Assembly: GCA_016291475.1 (NCBI GenBank)
Contig: JAEEXJ010000034.1
Location: 1 to 28,738, forward strand
Length of the DNA stretch: 28,738 bases
Reading direction: 5' to 3'
Source of the DNA: Lachnospiraceae bacterium
Lineage (GTDB): Bacteria > Bacillota_A > Clostridia > Lachnospirales > Lachnospiraceae
The position numbers and the translations under genes were made by a program. Positions 14,418 to 23,645 of the stretch are shown piece by piece. The stretch's first letter is position 1; every line of letters starts with the position of its first letter. The notes beneath the pieces are model-generated. The model worked only from the letters and a program-made list of their open reading frames with translations. It did not search any database and was not told the origin of the DNA.

Positions 14418-14968
14418 GAATTATATGAGAATTGTTTCTGAGGGGATTATAGCTTGTCTGCGTCTAATGCAGGTGCTTTCGGCCCACGGCGGCTGTAGAA
14501 AAGCAGATTTCCGAGGAAATAACAGTCCATCTTAAGTAAATCAAGAGGCATTCAACCAAAGCTGGCTGTAAAAAAGGAGTTTTCTGAGGAAATTACAGTC
14601 CATCCGAGGTGAATTAAGAGACTTACTAACCAAGCTGGCTGTAAAAAGGAAGATTTCTGAGGAAATTACAGTCCATCCGAGGTGAATTAAGAGACTTACT
14701 AACCAAGCTGGCTGTAAAAAAGAAGATTTCTGAGGAAATTACAGTCCATCCGAGGTGAATTAAGAGACTTTCTAACCAAGCTGGCTGTAAAAAAGAAGGT
14801 TTCTGAGGAGATTACAGTCCATCCGAGGTGAATTAAGAGACTTTCTAACCAAGCTGGCTGTAAAAAAGAAGATTTCTGAGGAAATTACAGTCCATCCGAG
14901 ATGAATTAAGAGGCTTTCTAACCAAGCGGACTGTAGAAAAGCAGATTTCTGAGGAATTAACAGTCCAT
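14418..14968. repeat. Tandem array of 73-bp hairpin-bearing repeats
   Basis: Units begin GGCTGTA at 14491, 14564, 14637, 14710, 14783 and 14856, with a final partial unit (GGACTGTA) at 14929: exactly 73 bp apart each time. A degenerate unit in the same register precedes them (TTTCTGAGG at 14435 versus TTTCCGAGG at 14508). Each unit holds a hairpin: outer GGCTGTAA with TTACAGTCC, inner ATTTC-TGAG-GAAAT. The other half (ATCCGAGGTGAATTAAGAG...CTAACCAA) is well conserved and unstructured. The period is not a multiple of three and no ORF follows the repeats. The rest of this ~730-bp gene-free stretch (14371-15102) holds the tRNA terminator and the aminopeptidase leader. Confidence 0.93.
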
Positions 14969-15102
14969 GATGCATATATGCGCCATCGGTCCATATTCAT
15001 GCTTATCGAGATTACACAATTCAAAAAGTATGGTAATGTATTTATTCGAAAGCAGTAATCTGTGATACGCAGATCACGAACCGCAACAGAAAGGAAATAT
15101 AA

Positions 15103-16332
15103 ATGAAAGTATCCGTATTACGTAAATATGCCGCACTGATCGCAAGGTCGGGTGTAAATATTCAAAAAGGTCAGGAGGTCAAGATAATCTGCGGCCTCGA
15201 TCAGCCCAAGTTTGTAGAGCTTCTTGTAGATGAATGCTATAAGGCGGGAGCTAAGAAGGTTATCGTAGAATTTGATTACCAGCCTCTTGAAAAGCTTCAT
15301 GTACGTCATCAGTCTGTTACCACCCTCGCTAAAGTAGAGGAGTGGGAGAAGGCACGTCTCCAGCATTATGTTGATGAACTTCCCTGCCGAATCTATCTTG
15401 ATTCCGAAGATCCCGACGGACTTAAGGGAATCAATCAGGGTAAAAAAGCAAAAGCAACTCAGAAGAGCTATCCCATAGTAAAACCTTATTGGGACAAAAT
15501 GGAGAATAAATATCAGTGGTGTATCGCCGCAGTTCCCGGTGCTAAGTGGGCTAAAAAGGTATTCCCGGATCTTCCCAAGGGCAGAGCCATGGAAAAGCTG
15601 TGGGAAGCAATCCTCTTTACCTCACGCGTTACCGATGATCCAATTGCGGAGTGGGATGCACATGATAAGGAACTTGCCGACAGATGTGCGTATCTCAACA
15701 ATCTCGGAATAGCTGAGCTTCATTACAAAGGGGACAACGGAACCAACCTTACCGTAGGAATGATTCCCGAGGGAATGTTTCTGGGCGGACTTGAGACCAG
15801 TCTTCAGGGAATCGGCTTTAATGCAAATATTCCCAGTGAAGAGTGCTATACTTCCCCCATGCGCGGAAAGGCTGAAGGTATTGTTTATGCTACAAAGCCC
15901 CTTTCCTATGAAGGAGAACTTATCGAGAATTTTTCCGTACGATTTGAAAAAGGAAAGGCTGTTGAAGTTAAGGCTGAAAAGAATCAGGCATTGCTTGAGC
16001 AGATGATAAGCAAGGATGAGGGAGCGGCTTACCTCGGAGAATGTGCGCTTGTTCCCGTTAATTCTCCAATCTCCGAATCCAATATCCTGTTCTATAACAC
16101 TTTGTTTGATGAGAATGCGGCATGCCATCTTGCACTCGGAAGAGGCTTTTCCAATACTATTCGCGGATTTGAAAATAAAACTCTTGAGGAGTGCCGCGAT
16201 ATGGGAATCAACGATTCCATGGAGCATGTTGATTTCATGATCGGATATGAAGGTCTTGATATCGATGCGGTAACTTTCGACGGTAAAAAAGTGCCCATCT
16301 TCCGCAAGGGAAAATGGGCGTTTGAGGTCTGA
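15103..16332 (+). CDS. M29-family metallo-aminopeptidase (AmpS/PepS-like)
   Basis: This 409-residue cytosolic aminopeptidase is of the thermophilic M29 type, which removes N-terminal residues using two divalent metals. Likely ligands can be placed by pattern: NIPSEECYTSP (E246/E247), LGECALVP (E313), CHLALGRGF (H342), and EHVDFMIG (H375, D377). The N-terminal domain (KYAALIARSGVNIQKGQEV) is also typical. Start ATG 15103 is preceded by GAAAGGA. Its TGA stop abuts, base to base, the stop of the convergent gene on the other strand, forming TGATCA. Upstream lies the 73-bp repeat array; an imperfect short hairpin (GTGAT/ATCAC near 15062-15078) sits in the leader. Confidence 0.92.
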   Translation: MKVSVLRKYAALIARSGVNIQKGQEVKIICGLDQPKFVELLVDECYKAGAKKVIVEFDYQPLEKLHVRHQSVTTLAKVEEWEKARLQHYVDELPCRIYLDSEDPDGLKGINQGKKAKATQKSYPIVKPYWDKMENKYQWCIAAVPGAKWAKKVFPDLPKGRAMEKLWEAILFTSRVTDDPIAEWDAHDKELADRCAYLNNLGIAELHYKGDNGTNLTVGMIPEGMFLGGLETSLQGIGFNANIPSEECYTSPMRGKAEGIVYATKPLSYEGELIENFSVRFEKGKAVEVKAEKNQALLEQMISKDEGAAYLGECALVPVNSPISESNILFYNTLFDENAACHLALGRGFSNTIRGFENKTLEECRDMGINDSMEHVDFMIGYEGLDIDAVTFDGKKVPIFRKGKWAFEV

Positions 16333-17313
16333 TCACCAGTCGCTGTTCCAGTCGGTATATCCGCTGTTCCAGTCATTGGAAGACCAGCTGCTGTAGTCGT
16401 AGTCGTGGCCGTTATCATGGCTTTCAGAATAGCTGCGCTGTTCCGAACTCCAATTAGTATAGTAAAGCGTTTGTTCAAAGGACTCATAAGAGCCTTGATG
16501 AGACCCGGTATTATTATAATCCTTCCAGGAACTGGAAGTTAACTGTGAAGGAACGTAGTGAGAACGTTCCCAATCATGGCGGTGATCATCGTAGTGGTAC
16601 CAGTTACTTCCTGCTCTGTAATAGAGATTGTTGTTTATGGAGTAATACCCGTTACTTTGAACATTTGAATTGGCCAGTGCAAAAACTAATAAATAAATAA
16701 GTATTGCTACTGAAATCCCGTTTCTGATCTTTCGTGAAAGTGATCCGATAAAATCGGTCACTTTCATTCCGTTCAGCCATGAGTATGAAAAGATCATTAC
16801 GAGCCCCATTGCCACAAGAGGGGCAAGTCCTGTAAGTAATCCGAAATTCTTGTCCATTTTAGACTGGATTCGGAGCATAAATTTCAGCGTAAAGATAAAA
16901 GCCAAAAAGACGAGAAGTATGATCAACGGAAGGCGTCGGGCTCGTTCTTTAAGCATTTCATTTCTTTCATATTGGTCAAATGCGTCAAAAGCCGGAGACC
17001 TCATCTGCTTATTGCTGTTGTTGCTCGCAACCCATCTGGTCTGCTGATTGATGATTTCCTGCTGAAATCTTTGATACAATTCGTGGACGGCAAATTCCTG
17101 ATCATCGCCCTGATATCTGATGACTCTGGTGCCGTCCGCTTTGTTTTTGTAAACTATATAATCTCCGAGCTCGTCTCTGTAGATTCCGAATGCTTTCGGT
17201 GATCTGACGTCGACTCCGACAAAAAATCTTGTTACTGCGGGTTCATATCCGTGTTCTTTAAACCAGGCTCTTAATTCTTCAATAGTTTTTGGTTCATCTT
17301 GGGTGGGTGTCAT
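16333..17313 (-). CDS. Membrane protein paralog A (no zinc ribbon, Trp/Asp/Ser-rich tail)
   Basis: I do not recognise a named family. The 326-residue protein has an N-terminal soluble domain (residues ~8-90: ELRAWFKEHGYEP, TRFFVGVD, SPKAFGIYRD, YIVYKNKADG, RFQQEIINQ) almost colinear with paralog B upstream. Three hydrophobic segments follow (roughly residues 126-146, 152-178, 195-215). A C-terminal, probably extracytoplasmic, Tyr/Ser/Asn/Trp-rich region (YYRAGSNWYHYDD) ends SSNDWNSGYTDWNSDW. It lacks the four-Cys zinc ribbon of paralog B. The start follows GGAGGAACTAAA. The gene lies 68 bp downstream of paralog B and its stop abuts that of the convergent aminopeptidase. A tandem duplication is clear; the function is unknown. 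Confidence 0.82.
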   Translation of the reverse strand: MTPTQDEPKTIEELRAWFKEHGYEPAVTRFFVGVDVRSPKAFGIYRDELGDYIVYKNKADGTRVIRYQGDDQEFAVHELYQRFQQEIINQQTRWVASNNSNKQMRSPAFDAFDQYERNEMLKERARRLPLIILLVFLAFIFTLKFMLRIQSKMDKNFGLLTGLAPLVAMGLVMIFSYSWLNGMKVTDFIGSLSRKIRNGISVAILIYLLVFALANSNVQSNGYYSINNNLYYRAGSNWYHYDDHRHDWERSHYVPSQLTSSSWKDYNNTGSHQGSYESFEQTLYYTNWSSEQRSYSESHDNGHDYDYSSWSSNDWNSGYTDWNSDW

Positions 17314-17381
17314 TTTAGTTCCTCCGATCTTTTTTCAGGCACCTTCCCGCATATCATTAAGTATGGGGCAAAAAATGTCAA

Positions 17382-18434
17382 TTACCAGTCACTGTTCCAG
17401 TCAGTGTATCCGCTGTCCCAGTCATTAGAGGACCAGCCGTCGCTGTCTCCGTCAGATTTCCAGTCATCATAAAATGATGTGCTTTCGAAGGTTTGATATG
17501 AATACTCAAACCCGTTTGTATTCTTGTAATCATTCCATCCGGAAGATGTAAAATCGGATGGTATATTGTATTCAATATGCCAAATGTACGAATTATCGTT
17601 GTATTCATTGGTACTGTAATATGAATTCATCGATTCATATTGATACCAATCATTGCCCGCTCTGTAATATAGCTCGTTGTCCTTGGAGTAGTAGCCGTTC
17701 TTTCTTCCCACAAATACGGCTATTCCGTTTATCAGGAAAATAATGGAGAAAAAGATAAGGCAAAACTTCATTAACGATTTGAAACTTGAGTCATTGTTCC
17801 CTTTGATTTTTTTTCCATTCACATGCAGAAAGTATGCATAAGATGCCAAGATGGGAGCAAGAAAAGGGATAGCTATTACAATCGGAACTCGAAAAAGAGC
17901 AGGGATTTTATCTATTATTAATATCGGAATGATCAAGCTGGGTAAAAGCGTCACCAGAATTATGAGAAAAAGAGTTATGATCTGCTTATTGTTTTGCTTC
18001 GGATTTTCTACCTTCGCTATATCCGCGCTATTTACGGCTTCTTTATTTATTCTTTGTTTTTCCAGCCAGACATTTTTCTGATTGATTATTTCCTGCTGGA
18101 ATCTCTGCCAGATCTCATTGACCGCATACTCTTCATCAGAACCGTGATAACGAATGGCTCTTTCGCCGTTTGCTTTATTTTTATATACGACAAAATCACC
18201 GGCACCATCTTTATAAATACCGAATGCCTTGGGATCTTTGTAATCTATTCCGATGAAGAATCTGGTCTTGTAATAGTCGTAACCGTTTGCCCTGAACCAT
18301 TCCTGTAATTCGGGGATGGTCTTAGGCTGGGCATTGGAAGTTCTGTCGATCTTATTATTGGGCGAGCCGCAATTCGGACAATTGGTTAAGTTGTCGTCAT
18401 ACATTACACCGCAGTAATCACAAGTTACTTTCAT
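17382..18434 (-). CDS. Zinc-ribbon membrane protein, paralog B (Trp/Asp/Ser-rich tail)
   Basis: This 350-residue protein starts with a zinc ribbon: C5-x2-C8 and C19-x2-C22 (CDYC, CPNC). The same ~80-residue soluble domain as paralog A follows (ELQEWFRANGYD, TRFFIGIDY, DPKAFGIYKD, FVVYKNKANG, RFQQEIINQ). Next come about three hydrophobic segments (residues ~158-180, 187-212, 228-250). The tail, rich in Tyr, Asn, Asp and Trp, ends SSNDWDSGYTDWNSDW, near-identical to that of paralog A. It lies 34 bp downstream of the MATE gene, suggesting co-transcription. No function is known to me. The repeated Trp-Asp-Ser pattern outside the membrane might bind a ligand or wall component, which is a guess. 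Confidence 0.83.
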   Translation of the reverse strand: MKVTCDYCGVMYDDNLTNCPNCGSPNNKIDRTSNAQPKTIPELQEWFRANGYDYYKTRFFIGIDYKDPKAFGIYKDGAGDFVVYKNKANGERAIRYHGSDEEYAVNEIWQRFQQEIINQKNVWLEKQRINKEAVNSADIAKVENPKQNNKQIITLFLIILVTLLPSLIIPILIIDKIPALFRVPIVIAIPFLAPILASYAYFLHVNGKKIKGNNDSSFKSLMKFCLIFFSIIFLINGIAVFVGRKNGYYSKDNELYYRAGNDWYQYESMNSYYSTNEYNDNSYIWHIEYNIPSDFTSSGWNDYKNTNGFEYSYQTFESTSFYDDWKSDGDSDGWSSNDWDSGYTDWNSDW

Positions 18435-18468
18435 ATGGATTCCTTACAGAAAAAATAAACAGATACCG

Positions 18469-19812
18469 TTACATGGATGATCTTTGTTCATCCGAACTTT
18501 TCATTTTTGGGCGTACACCGTATATAAGGGGAATCACCATAATAAACCATACCACAGGTTCCGCGATTATTATAGCGGTGTATTTTAAGACAGGTGTCAG
18601 GAATATCGCTATGAGAAGTTTTCCGAGAAGCTCCGCAAAACTTGAAATGACGGGTAGCTTGTGTTCACCCATTCCCTGCAGTGCATTTCTGTAAATGGAT
18701 ATGAATGCTGTCACAAAATAAAACAACGTATCAAATTTCTGATAATTAACCGCATTTACGATTATCTCTGCTTCATTTGTACTGGTAAGCGCTCTGATAA
18801 TGGCGGGGCATATGGTATAGCTGACCAGGATGCAGAGAGCGGAGTAAATGCAGGAAATGATGACGGTGACTTTGATGCCTTCTTTTATTCTGTCAATTCT
18901 TCCCGCACCGTAGTTTTGACCGCTATATGTTGCCATTGATGTTCCGAAGACTCCGAATGGAAGCATATAGATCAGTGTAAGCTTTCTGGTTGCCGCATGT
19001 GCTACGACTATGTTATCGCCGAGAGAGTTGATCGCAGACTGAAGCGAAAGGGTTCCGAAAGCAACCATCGAACTCATGAGTGCCATGGAAATTCCGGATG
19101 AAAGAAGAGCACGAATACCGGTTTCTTTTTGCAGGATGAGATCCCTGAAACCGAATCTTAACTCTTTGTATCTGATAAATGTATAGAAATGGCACAAAAC
19201 CGCACAGATGATCTGGCTGGCAACGGTTGCTGCAGCCGCGCCTTTGGTGCCAAGTCCAAGAGAACCTACAAAGGCTATATCAAGCAGTATATTCAGAATG
19301 GTAGACAATATGAGAAATATCAGCGGAGTATAGGCATCGCCTACGGCCCGAAGAGATGCCGCAAGGCAGTTATAGAATGCGGAAAAAACAAGACCTGCCA
19401 GCATGATGGAGATGTATTCCGTTGCGCTTTGTCTTACGTTATCGGATACATTCAGGAGATTCAGTATCGGATCAAGCGCGGTGAAACAAACGGCTGTCAT
19501 TGACAGTGAAAATAAAACAGACAAAGTTACGGAAGAGGTAAGGGATCGTTTTGTTTTATCCATGCTTCCGGAACCGTAATGCATTGCTGTGATGACGCCG
19601 AAGCCGTTTGTCAGGCCGATGATAAATGAGTTGGTGAGGTCATAGAGTGAGGATACGCTCCCCGCCGCAGCTATGGCGTCTTTTCCCAGAAAGTATCCCA
19701 GAATTTTCATGTCTGCCAGAGAATAGGCAAGATTAAACAGCCTTCCCAGCAAGATGGGCAGAGAGAAGAGACATATTACTTTTAACGGGTTACCTTTTGT
19801 AAGTTCTTTCAT
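18469..19812 (-). CDS. MATE-family efflux transporter
   Basis: This 447-residue protein has twelve likely transmembrane segments in two similar halves. Its N-terminus is typical of MATE antiporters (GNPLKVICLFSLPILLGRLFNLAYSLADMKILGYFLG, then AAAGSVSSLYDLTNSFIIGLTNGFGVITAMHYGSG). MATE proteins export drugs or metabolites in exchange for Na+ or H+; the substrate here is unknown. The length is normal and no truncation is seen. It is first of a probable three-gene minus-strand unit with the two paralogous membrane proteins, and diverges from the chemoreceptor gene across 110 bp. Confidence 0.92.
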   Translation of the reverse strand: MKELTKGNPLKVICLFSLPILLGRLFNLAYSLADMKILGYFLGKDAIAAAGSVSSLYDLTNSFIIGLTNGFGVITAMHYGSGSMDKTKRSLTSSVTLSVLFSLSMTAVCFTALDPILNLLNVSDNVRQSATEYISIMLAGLVFSAFYNCLAASLRAVGDAYTPLIFLILSTILNILLDIAFVGSLGLGTKGAAAATVASQIICAVLCHFYTFIRYKELRFGFRDLILQKETGIRALLSSGISMALMSSMVAFGTLSLQSAINSLGDNIVVAHAATRKLTLIYMLPFGVFGTSMATYSGQNYGAGRIDRIKEGIKVTVIISCIYSALCILVSYTICPAIIRALTSTNEAEIIVNAVNYQKFDTLFYFVTAFISIYRNALQGMGEHKLPVISSFAELLGKLLIAIFLTPVLKYTAIIIAEPVVWFIMVIPLIYGVRPKMKSSDEQRSSM

Positions 19813-19866
19813 GAATACAATTTTAACAGATTTTTTAAATTATCTGTAAATTTTATAAATTAGTTA

Positions 19867-19872
19867 TATAAT
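19867..19872 (+). promoter_or_regulatory. Candidate -10 box of the chemoreceptor gene
   Basis: TATAAT at 19867-19872 lies 51 bp before the ATG; only a poor -35 (near CTGTAAA, 19844-19850) is seen. No sigma-D type flagellar promoter (TAAA...CCGATAT) is visible. Confidence 0.4.
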
Positions 19873-19922
19873 AATCGTTAACGGGGTAACCCTAAAAGAA
19901 TATCTTTGCGGGAGGGGTTTAT

Positions 19923-21965
19923 ATGAAAAAAAGTAGTTCTGCGAAACTTACTATGAGGAGTACGCTGATACTGTATGCGCTTATTCCTCTTATCTGTGCG
20001 TCGCTTATACTGAGCATATGCCTGATCACGGTAAGCAGTAGAGAAATGAAGAGTTGGACAAACAGTTCGCTTCTTCAGGTTATCATGGAAACAGGTACGG
20101 CCTTCGATACTGCTACCGATACCAATATTAGAACACTTCAGGCTTATGCCACTGCACCTATCGTAAAAGAATACCTGAAGAATCCGGATGATGCTAAGCT
20201 TGCTGCTGAAGCACAGCAGTATACTACGGATTTTTATGCTTCACTCGAGGGATGGGAAGGTTTATATATAGCGGATTGGAATACTCAGGTAATGGCTCAT
20301 TCCAATCAGGGTGCTGTCGGAATGATTCTGAGAGAAGGAGATTCTCTGGAAAAACTTCGTTCCAATATTCTGGGAGCAAACGGTGTATTCAATACAGGTA
20401 TTATAACCTCACCCGCTTCAGGACAGCTGGTTATGTCACTGTATTATCCGGTAATGGACAACGGAACGCCCATCGGTTTTGTGGGAGCCGGAACTCTGGT
20501 AAACAATGTGGCCTCAAAGATTTCCGATGTATCTGCACTTAATCACGAAAGTGCATATATCTATTTCGTTGATGCTAAAGGAACCATGCTGTATCATCCG
20601 GATGAATCCAAGATAGGCAATCCGGTTGAAAATGATGCCGTTAAAGGACTCGTTGCACAGCTTGAAGCAGGTAAAACTCCCGCACCCGATTGTATAACAT
20701 ACAATTACAAGGGCAAGACCAAGTATGCAGCATATTACATTGGCGAGAACAACGCTTATATAGCAGTGCTTACCGCTGATGAAGATGATGTTTTGTCAGG
20801 TGTAAATTCTACTAAGTTGTGGACCGTTATTATATGTATTATAAACGTTGTACTGTTTACCGTACTTGCAATCGTTGTCGCAAATATTATCTCAACACCT
20901 CTGAAAAAGGTTGCCTCATCCATCTCCGTACTCGGAACCGGAGATGTTACCGTTGATTGTGATGCTCACTCTATCATTGATGAAACAATACGTATCATTG
21001 ATTCATTTAAGTCTCTCAGATCATCTCTTAACGATTCCATGAGATCCGTTAAGGATTCCGCAGATGTTCTTAATGCGGCGATTGTTAATGTTGATGAGAT
21101 GACCAGCAACAATGTAGAGTCGATTTCCCAGATCAACACCGCAATCGGTGAAGTTGCATCTACTTCACAGAGTGTTGCCGAAAACGCACAGATCATGGCT
21201 GAGAAGGCTGTTGAGCTCGGATGCGATGTTGAGAATCTTAACGATAATGTCCGCAGACTTTATGACGAATCTCAGACAATACGTGAGGCAAACAGTGATG
21301 CTACTAACTGCATGAAGTCCGTATATTCCGGTGCAAACGAATCTGTTGAAGCAATGAAGAGTATTAATGACAAGATTGCAGAGACCAATACCGCTATCGG
21401 AAATATCGAGACCGCAGTTCAGGCAATCGAATCCATTGCTGCTCAGACCAATCTGCTTTCGCTTAATGCATCCATCGAAGCTGCACGTGCCGGTGAAGCA
21501 GGACGCGGATTTGCGGTTGTTGCGGATGAGATCAGATCACTTGCCGATTCTTCCGCAGAATCCGCTAAAGAGATCAAGCAGATCATTGAGAACGTTATCG
21601 TAATGTCCAACGGAACCGTAGATATCAGTAACAGGGTTTATGAAGTAATCAGCAAGGAAAGAGAAGACATCGAACAGGCTCAGGAGAAGTTCAATGTACT
21701 CTCCGATTCCGTAGCAGCTTCCATCGTTGAGATTGATACGATCAAAGACATTACCGCACAGCTTGATAAGATCAAGGCCGATCTTACCAATTCCACAACC
21801 GAGCTTGGTGCCATCTCAGAGGAACTCGGAGCTTCCGCGGAAGAAGTTGCCGCATCCTGCCAGACCGTTACAAGTGCATGTACCGATACTTTGGATTCCA
21901 CCGTTAAGATGCGTGATGTTAACCAGGATATGGGCGTTGCCATCGATTACTTCAAGATCTTATAA
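19923..21965 (+). CDS. Methyl-accepting chemotaxis protein with dCache-type sensor
   Basis: This 680-residue transmembrane chemoreceptor signals through CheW/CheA. It has a first transmembrane helix (residues ~14-35), an extracellular sensor of about 250 residues resembling a double Cache domain ([39 protein letters not shown]), a second helix (~299-322), a HAMP region, and a long cytoplasmic coiled coil. The conserved signalling hairpin is present ([40 protein letters not shown]). Cache sensors usually bind small molecules such as amino acids or organic acids; the ligand is unknown. There is no C-terminal CheR-tethering pentapeptide. GGGAGGGG precedes the ATG. A strong terminator follows, so it is monocistronic. 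Confidence 0.94.
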   Translation: MKKSSSAKLTMRSTLILYALIPLICASLILSICLITVSSREMKSWTNSSLLQVIMETGTAFDTATDTNIRTLQAYATAPIVKEYLKNPDDAKLAAEAQQYTTDFYASLEGWEGLYIADWNTQVMAHSNQGAVGMILREGDSLEKLRSNILGANGVFNTGIITSPASGQLVMSLYYPVMDNGTPIGFVGAGTLVNNVASKISDVSALNHESAYIYFVDAKGTMLYHPDESKIGNPVENDAVKGLVAQLEAGKTPAPDCITYNYKGKTKYAAYYIGENNAYIAVLTADEDDVLSGVNSTKLWTVIICIINVVLFTVLAIVVANIISTPLKKVASSISVLGTGDVTVDCDAHSIIDETIRIIDSFKSLRSSLNDSMRSVKDSADVLNAAIVNVDEMTSNNVESISQINTAIGEVASTSQSVAENAQIMAEKAVELGCDVENLNDNVRRLYDESQTIREANSDATNCMKSVYSGANESVEAMKSINDKIAETNTAIGNIETAVQAIESIAAQTNLLSLNASIEAARAGEAGRGFAVVADEIRSLADSSAESAKEIKQIIENVIVMSNGTVDISNRVYEVISKEREDIEQAQEKFNVLSDSVAASIVEIDTIKDITAQLDKIKADLTNSTTELGAISEELGASAEEVAASCQTVTSACTDTLDSTVKMRDVNQDMGVAIDYFKIL

Positions 21966-21977
21966 ATTATTACCGAC

Positions 21978-22010
21978 AAAAATGGGGATGCTGATGCATC
22001 CCCATTTTTT
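21978..22010 (+). terminator. Intrinsic terminator of the chemoreceptor gene
   Basis: AAAATGGGGATGC (21979-21991) pairs with GCATCCCCATTTT (21996-22008) over a TGAT loop, with additional T residues after it. It lies 13 bp past the stop codon. Confidence 0.93.
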
Positions 22011-22086
22011 ATGTAATGCCTCTTATGGTATTTTGCTATTAATCGGTTGATATTTTCATAGCCTGATATTAAAATTGTATGTAATT

Positions 22087-23184
22087 ATGAACAAAGCTGA
22101 GACTATTGCCAGACAAAAGATCATAATTGTGTTCTTTCAGCTTACGGGTATCGGGTTCGGTATCAGTATGCTTGTGTTTCTTGTAGGGATTCTTGGACAT
22201 TTTATCGACGATCCCGCTCATACCTATCTTCTCACCAGAATAATCATTCCTACAGCCATTAATGTCATAGCTTCGTTTGTGGCTTTGTACGTAAATGCTT
22301 CCGAAAAATTCGATAATTCGATGAAATGTTTTGTGTGTTCGTTCGTTTTTGCGACCATCGGCGGAAGCCTTTCATTCTGGAACGGTTATTATGTGGTCTT
22401 ATGGTGTCTTCCCATCCTTGCGGTTATTTTCTGCAGTGTATTCCATGAGATCCATCTTCTCTACAGTGTAACGGTATATTCCATCATACTGGTTGCCATG
22501 AGTGCATTTTTCCAGATGCTTCTCCATCCCGAGGAATATACTTATTTCCTGCAGAGCATGCTGGTTGTTATGTTTGTTCTTGCCTGCGGTGCCATCGTTT
22601 CCAGAACAATAATCATCTATAACAAAGAGATGCAGAATATCGTTTATGCGGCTAACGAAAAGCAGGAAAGCTACAGACAGCGCCTGGAGATTGATCAGCT
22701 CACTTACCTTCACACCAGACCCTATGCTCAGGAAAAAGCGGATATATTCCTTCTCAATGCTTCACCCGAGCATCCGGTATCTCTTGCGGTGGTTGACCTT
22801 GATTTCTTCAAGAGCATCAATGATACGTACGGACACAAAAACGGCGATGTTGTTCTCTGGAAGTTCGGTGATACGGTAAATAAAAACATGAGAGACAACC
22901 TTGTTGTCGGAAGATACGGCGGCGAGGAATTCATATTTGTTTTTGACGGCGGAGATTTCCATGACCATATCGAGTACATGGACGATCTCAGAGAAAAGTT
23001 CGGAAAGGTGCATTACAAATTTACGGAAAGGAATGTTACTTTCAGCTGCGGTATCGTAAGCTCCACATTTCCTACCACATTCTCGGATGCGTTTAAATAT
23101 GCCGATGCGGGTGTATATGCATCCAAGGAGGGTGGAAGAAATCGGGTAACCGCTTACCTGATGCCCGAACCTGTTAAAGAGTGA
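22087..23184 (+). CDS. Membrane diguanylate cyclase (GGDEF)
   Basis: This 365-residue protein has about six N-terminal hydrophobic segments (residues ~15-190, MASE-like but not assignable by eye) and a GGDEF domain from ~residue 205. The active-site signature is intact: GGEEF at 278-282 (GRYGGEEFIFVF), with LAVVDLDFFKSINDTYGHKNGD upstream. It should make c-di-GMP from two GTP. The position of the RxxD inhibitory site reads RDNL, so product feedback by the canonical I-site is probably absent. I start at ATG 22087; a TTG four codons earlier is possible and no good ribosome site is visible for either. It could oppose the EAL protein encoded at 9391-11346. Confidence 0.9.
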   Translation: MNKAETIARQKIIIVFFQLTGIGFGISMLVFLVGILGHFIDDPAHTYLLTRIIIPTAINVIASFVALYVNASEKFDNSMKCFVCSFVFATIGGSLSFWNGYYVVLWCLPILAVIFCSVFHEIHLLYSVTVYSIILVAMSAFFQMLLHPEEYTYFLQSMLVVMFVLACGAIVSRTIIIYNKEMQNIVYAANEKQESYRQRLEIDQLTYLHTRPYAQEKADIFLLNASPEHPVSLAVVDLDFFKSINDTYGHKNGDVVLWKFGDTVNKNMRDNLVVGRYGGEEFIFVFDGGDFHDHIEYMDDLREKFGKVHYKFTERNVTFSCGIVSSTFPTTFSDAFKYADAGVYASKEGGRNRVTAYLMPEPVKE

Positions 23185-23219
23185 CAGCTCACGAACGGGA
23201 TTAATTGAATGATAGTTGC

Positions 23220-23253
23220 AGAGTCGGAGGATCGATTCCTCCGACTCTTTTTC
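23220..23253 (+). terminator. Intrinsic terminator of the diguanylate cyclase gene
   Basis: AGAGTCGGAGGA (23220-23231) pairs with TCCTCCGACTCT (23237-23248) over a TCGAT loop and is followed by TTTTC. It lies just before the hairpin repeat array. Confidence 0.92.
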
Positions 23254-23288
23254 GTGTGTGGAGGCGGGTACTGGGATAGGGGGAGGAA

Positions 23289-23645
23289 GGCATCGAAAAG
23301 TGCAGAATGAGAGGGATTTCGATGCTTTTTACGAGGTGGCGGAACTTGAAAGGCATCGAAAAGTGTCGGATGAGAGTAATTTGATGCTTTTTGCGAGGTG
23401 GAGGAACTTGAAAGGCATCGAAAAGTGTCGGATGAGAGTAATTTGATGCTTTTTGCGAGGGAAAAGGCCTAGGATGGCATCGAATAGCCGCGGATGCGTG
23501 GGATTTTGATGCTTTTTGAGGGTGAACCGGGCTGTGGAGGCATCAAAAAGAGCGGGAAGAGATCTTTTCGATGCTTTTTACAAGGGAATAGGGCTTGAAA
23601 GGCATCGAAAGTCGGAGGATGAGAGGAATTCGATGCTTTTATGCT
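23289..23645. repeat. Tandem array of six 62-63-bp hairpin repeats
   Basis: Units begin GGCATCG (GGCATCA in the fifth) at 23289, 23352, 23414, 23476, 23539 and 23601. Each contains GGCATCGAAAAG and, about 35 bases on, a matching TTTCGATGC or TTTGATGC followed by T4-5. Each unit is thus a terminator-like hairpin with a GA-rich loop, joined by GAGG-rich linkers. Linkers and loops vary more than the stems. The remaining ~180 bp before the next gene (to 23822) is G-rich around 23680-23725 and shows no gene. Confidence 0.9.

Noticed and set aside
14418..14968. CRISPR array
   Set aside because: The whole 73-bp unit repeats with no unique spacers, and no cas gene is present.
14772..14975. Minus-strand ORF inside the 73-bp array
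   Set aside because: The repeat period is not a multiple of three, so the frame shifts from unit to unit; no ribosome site and no protein-like composition.
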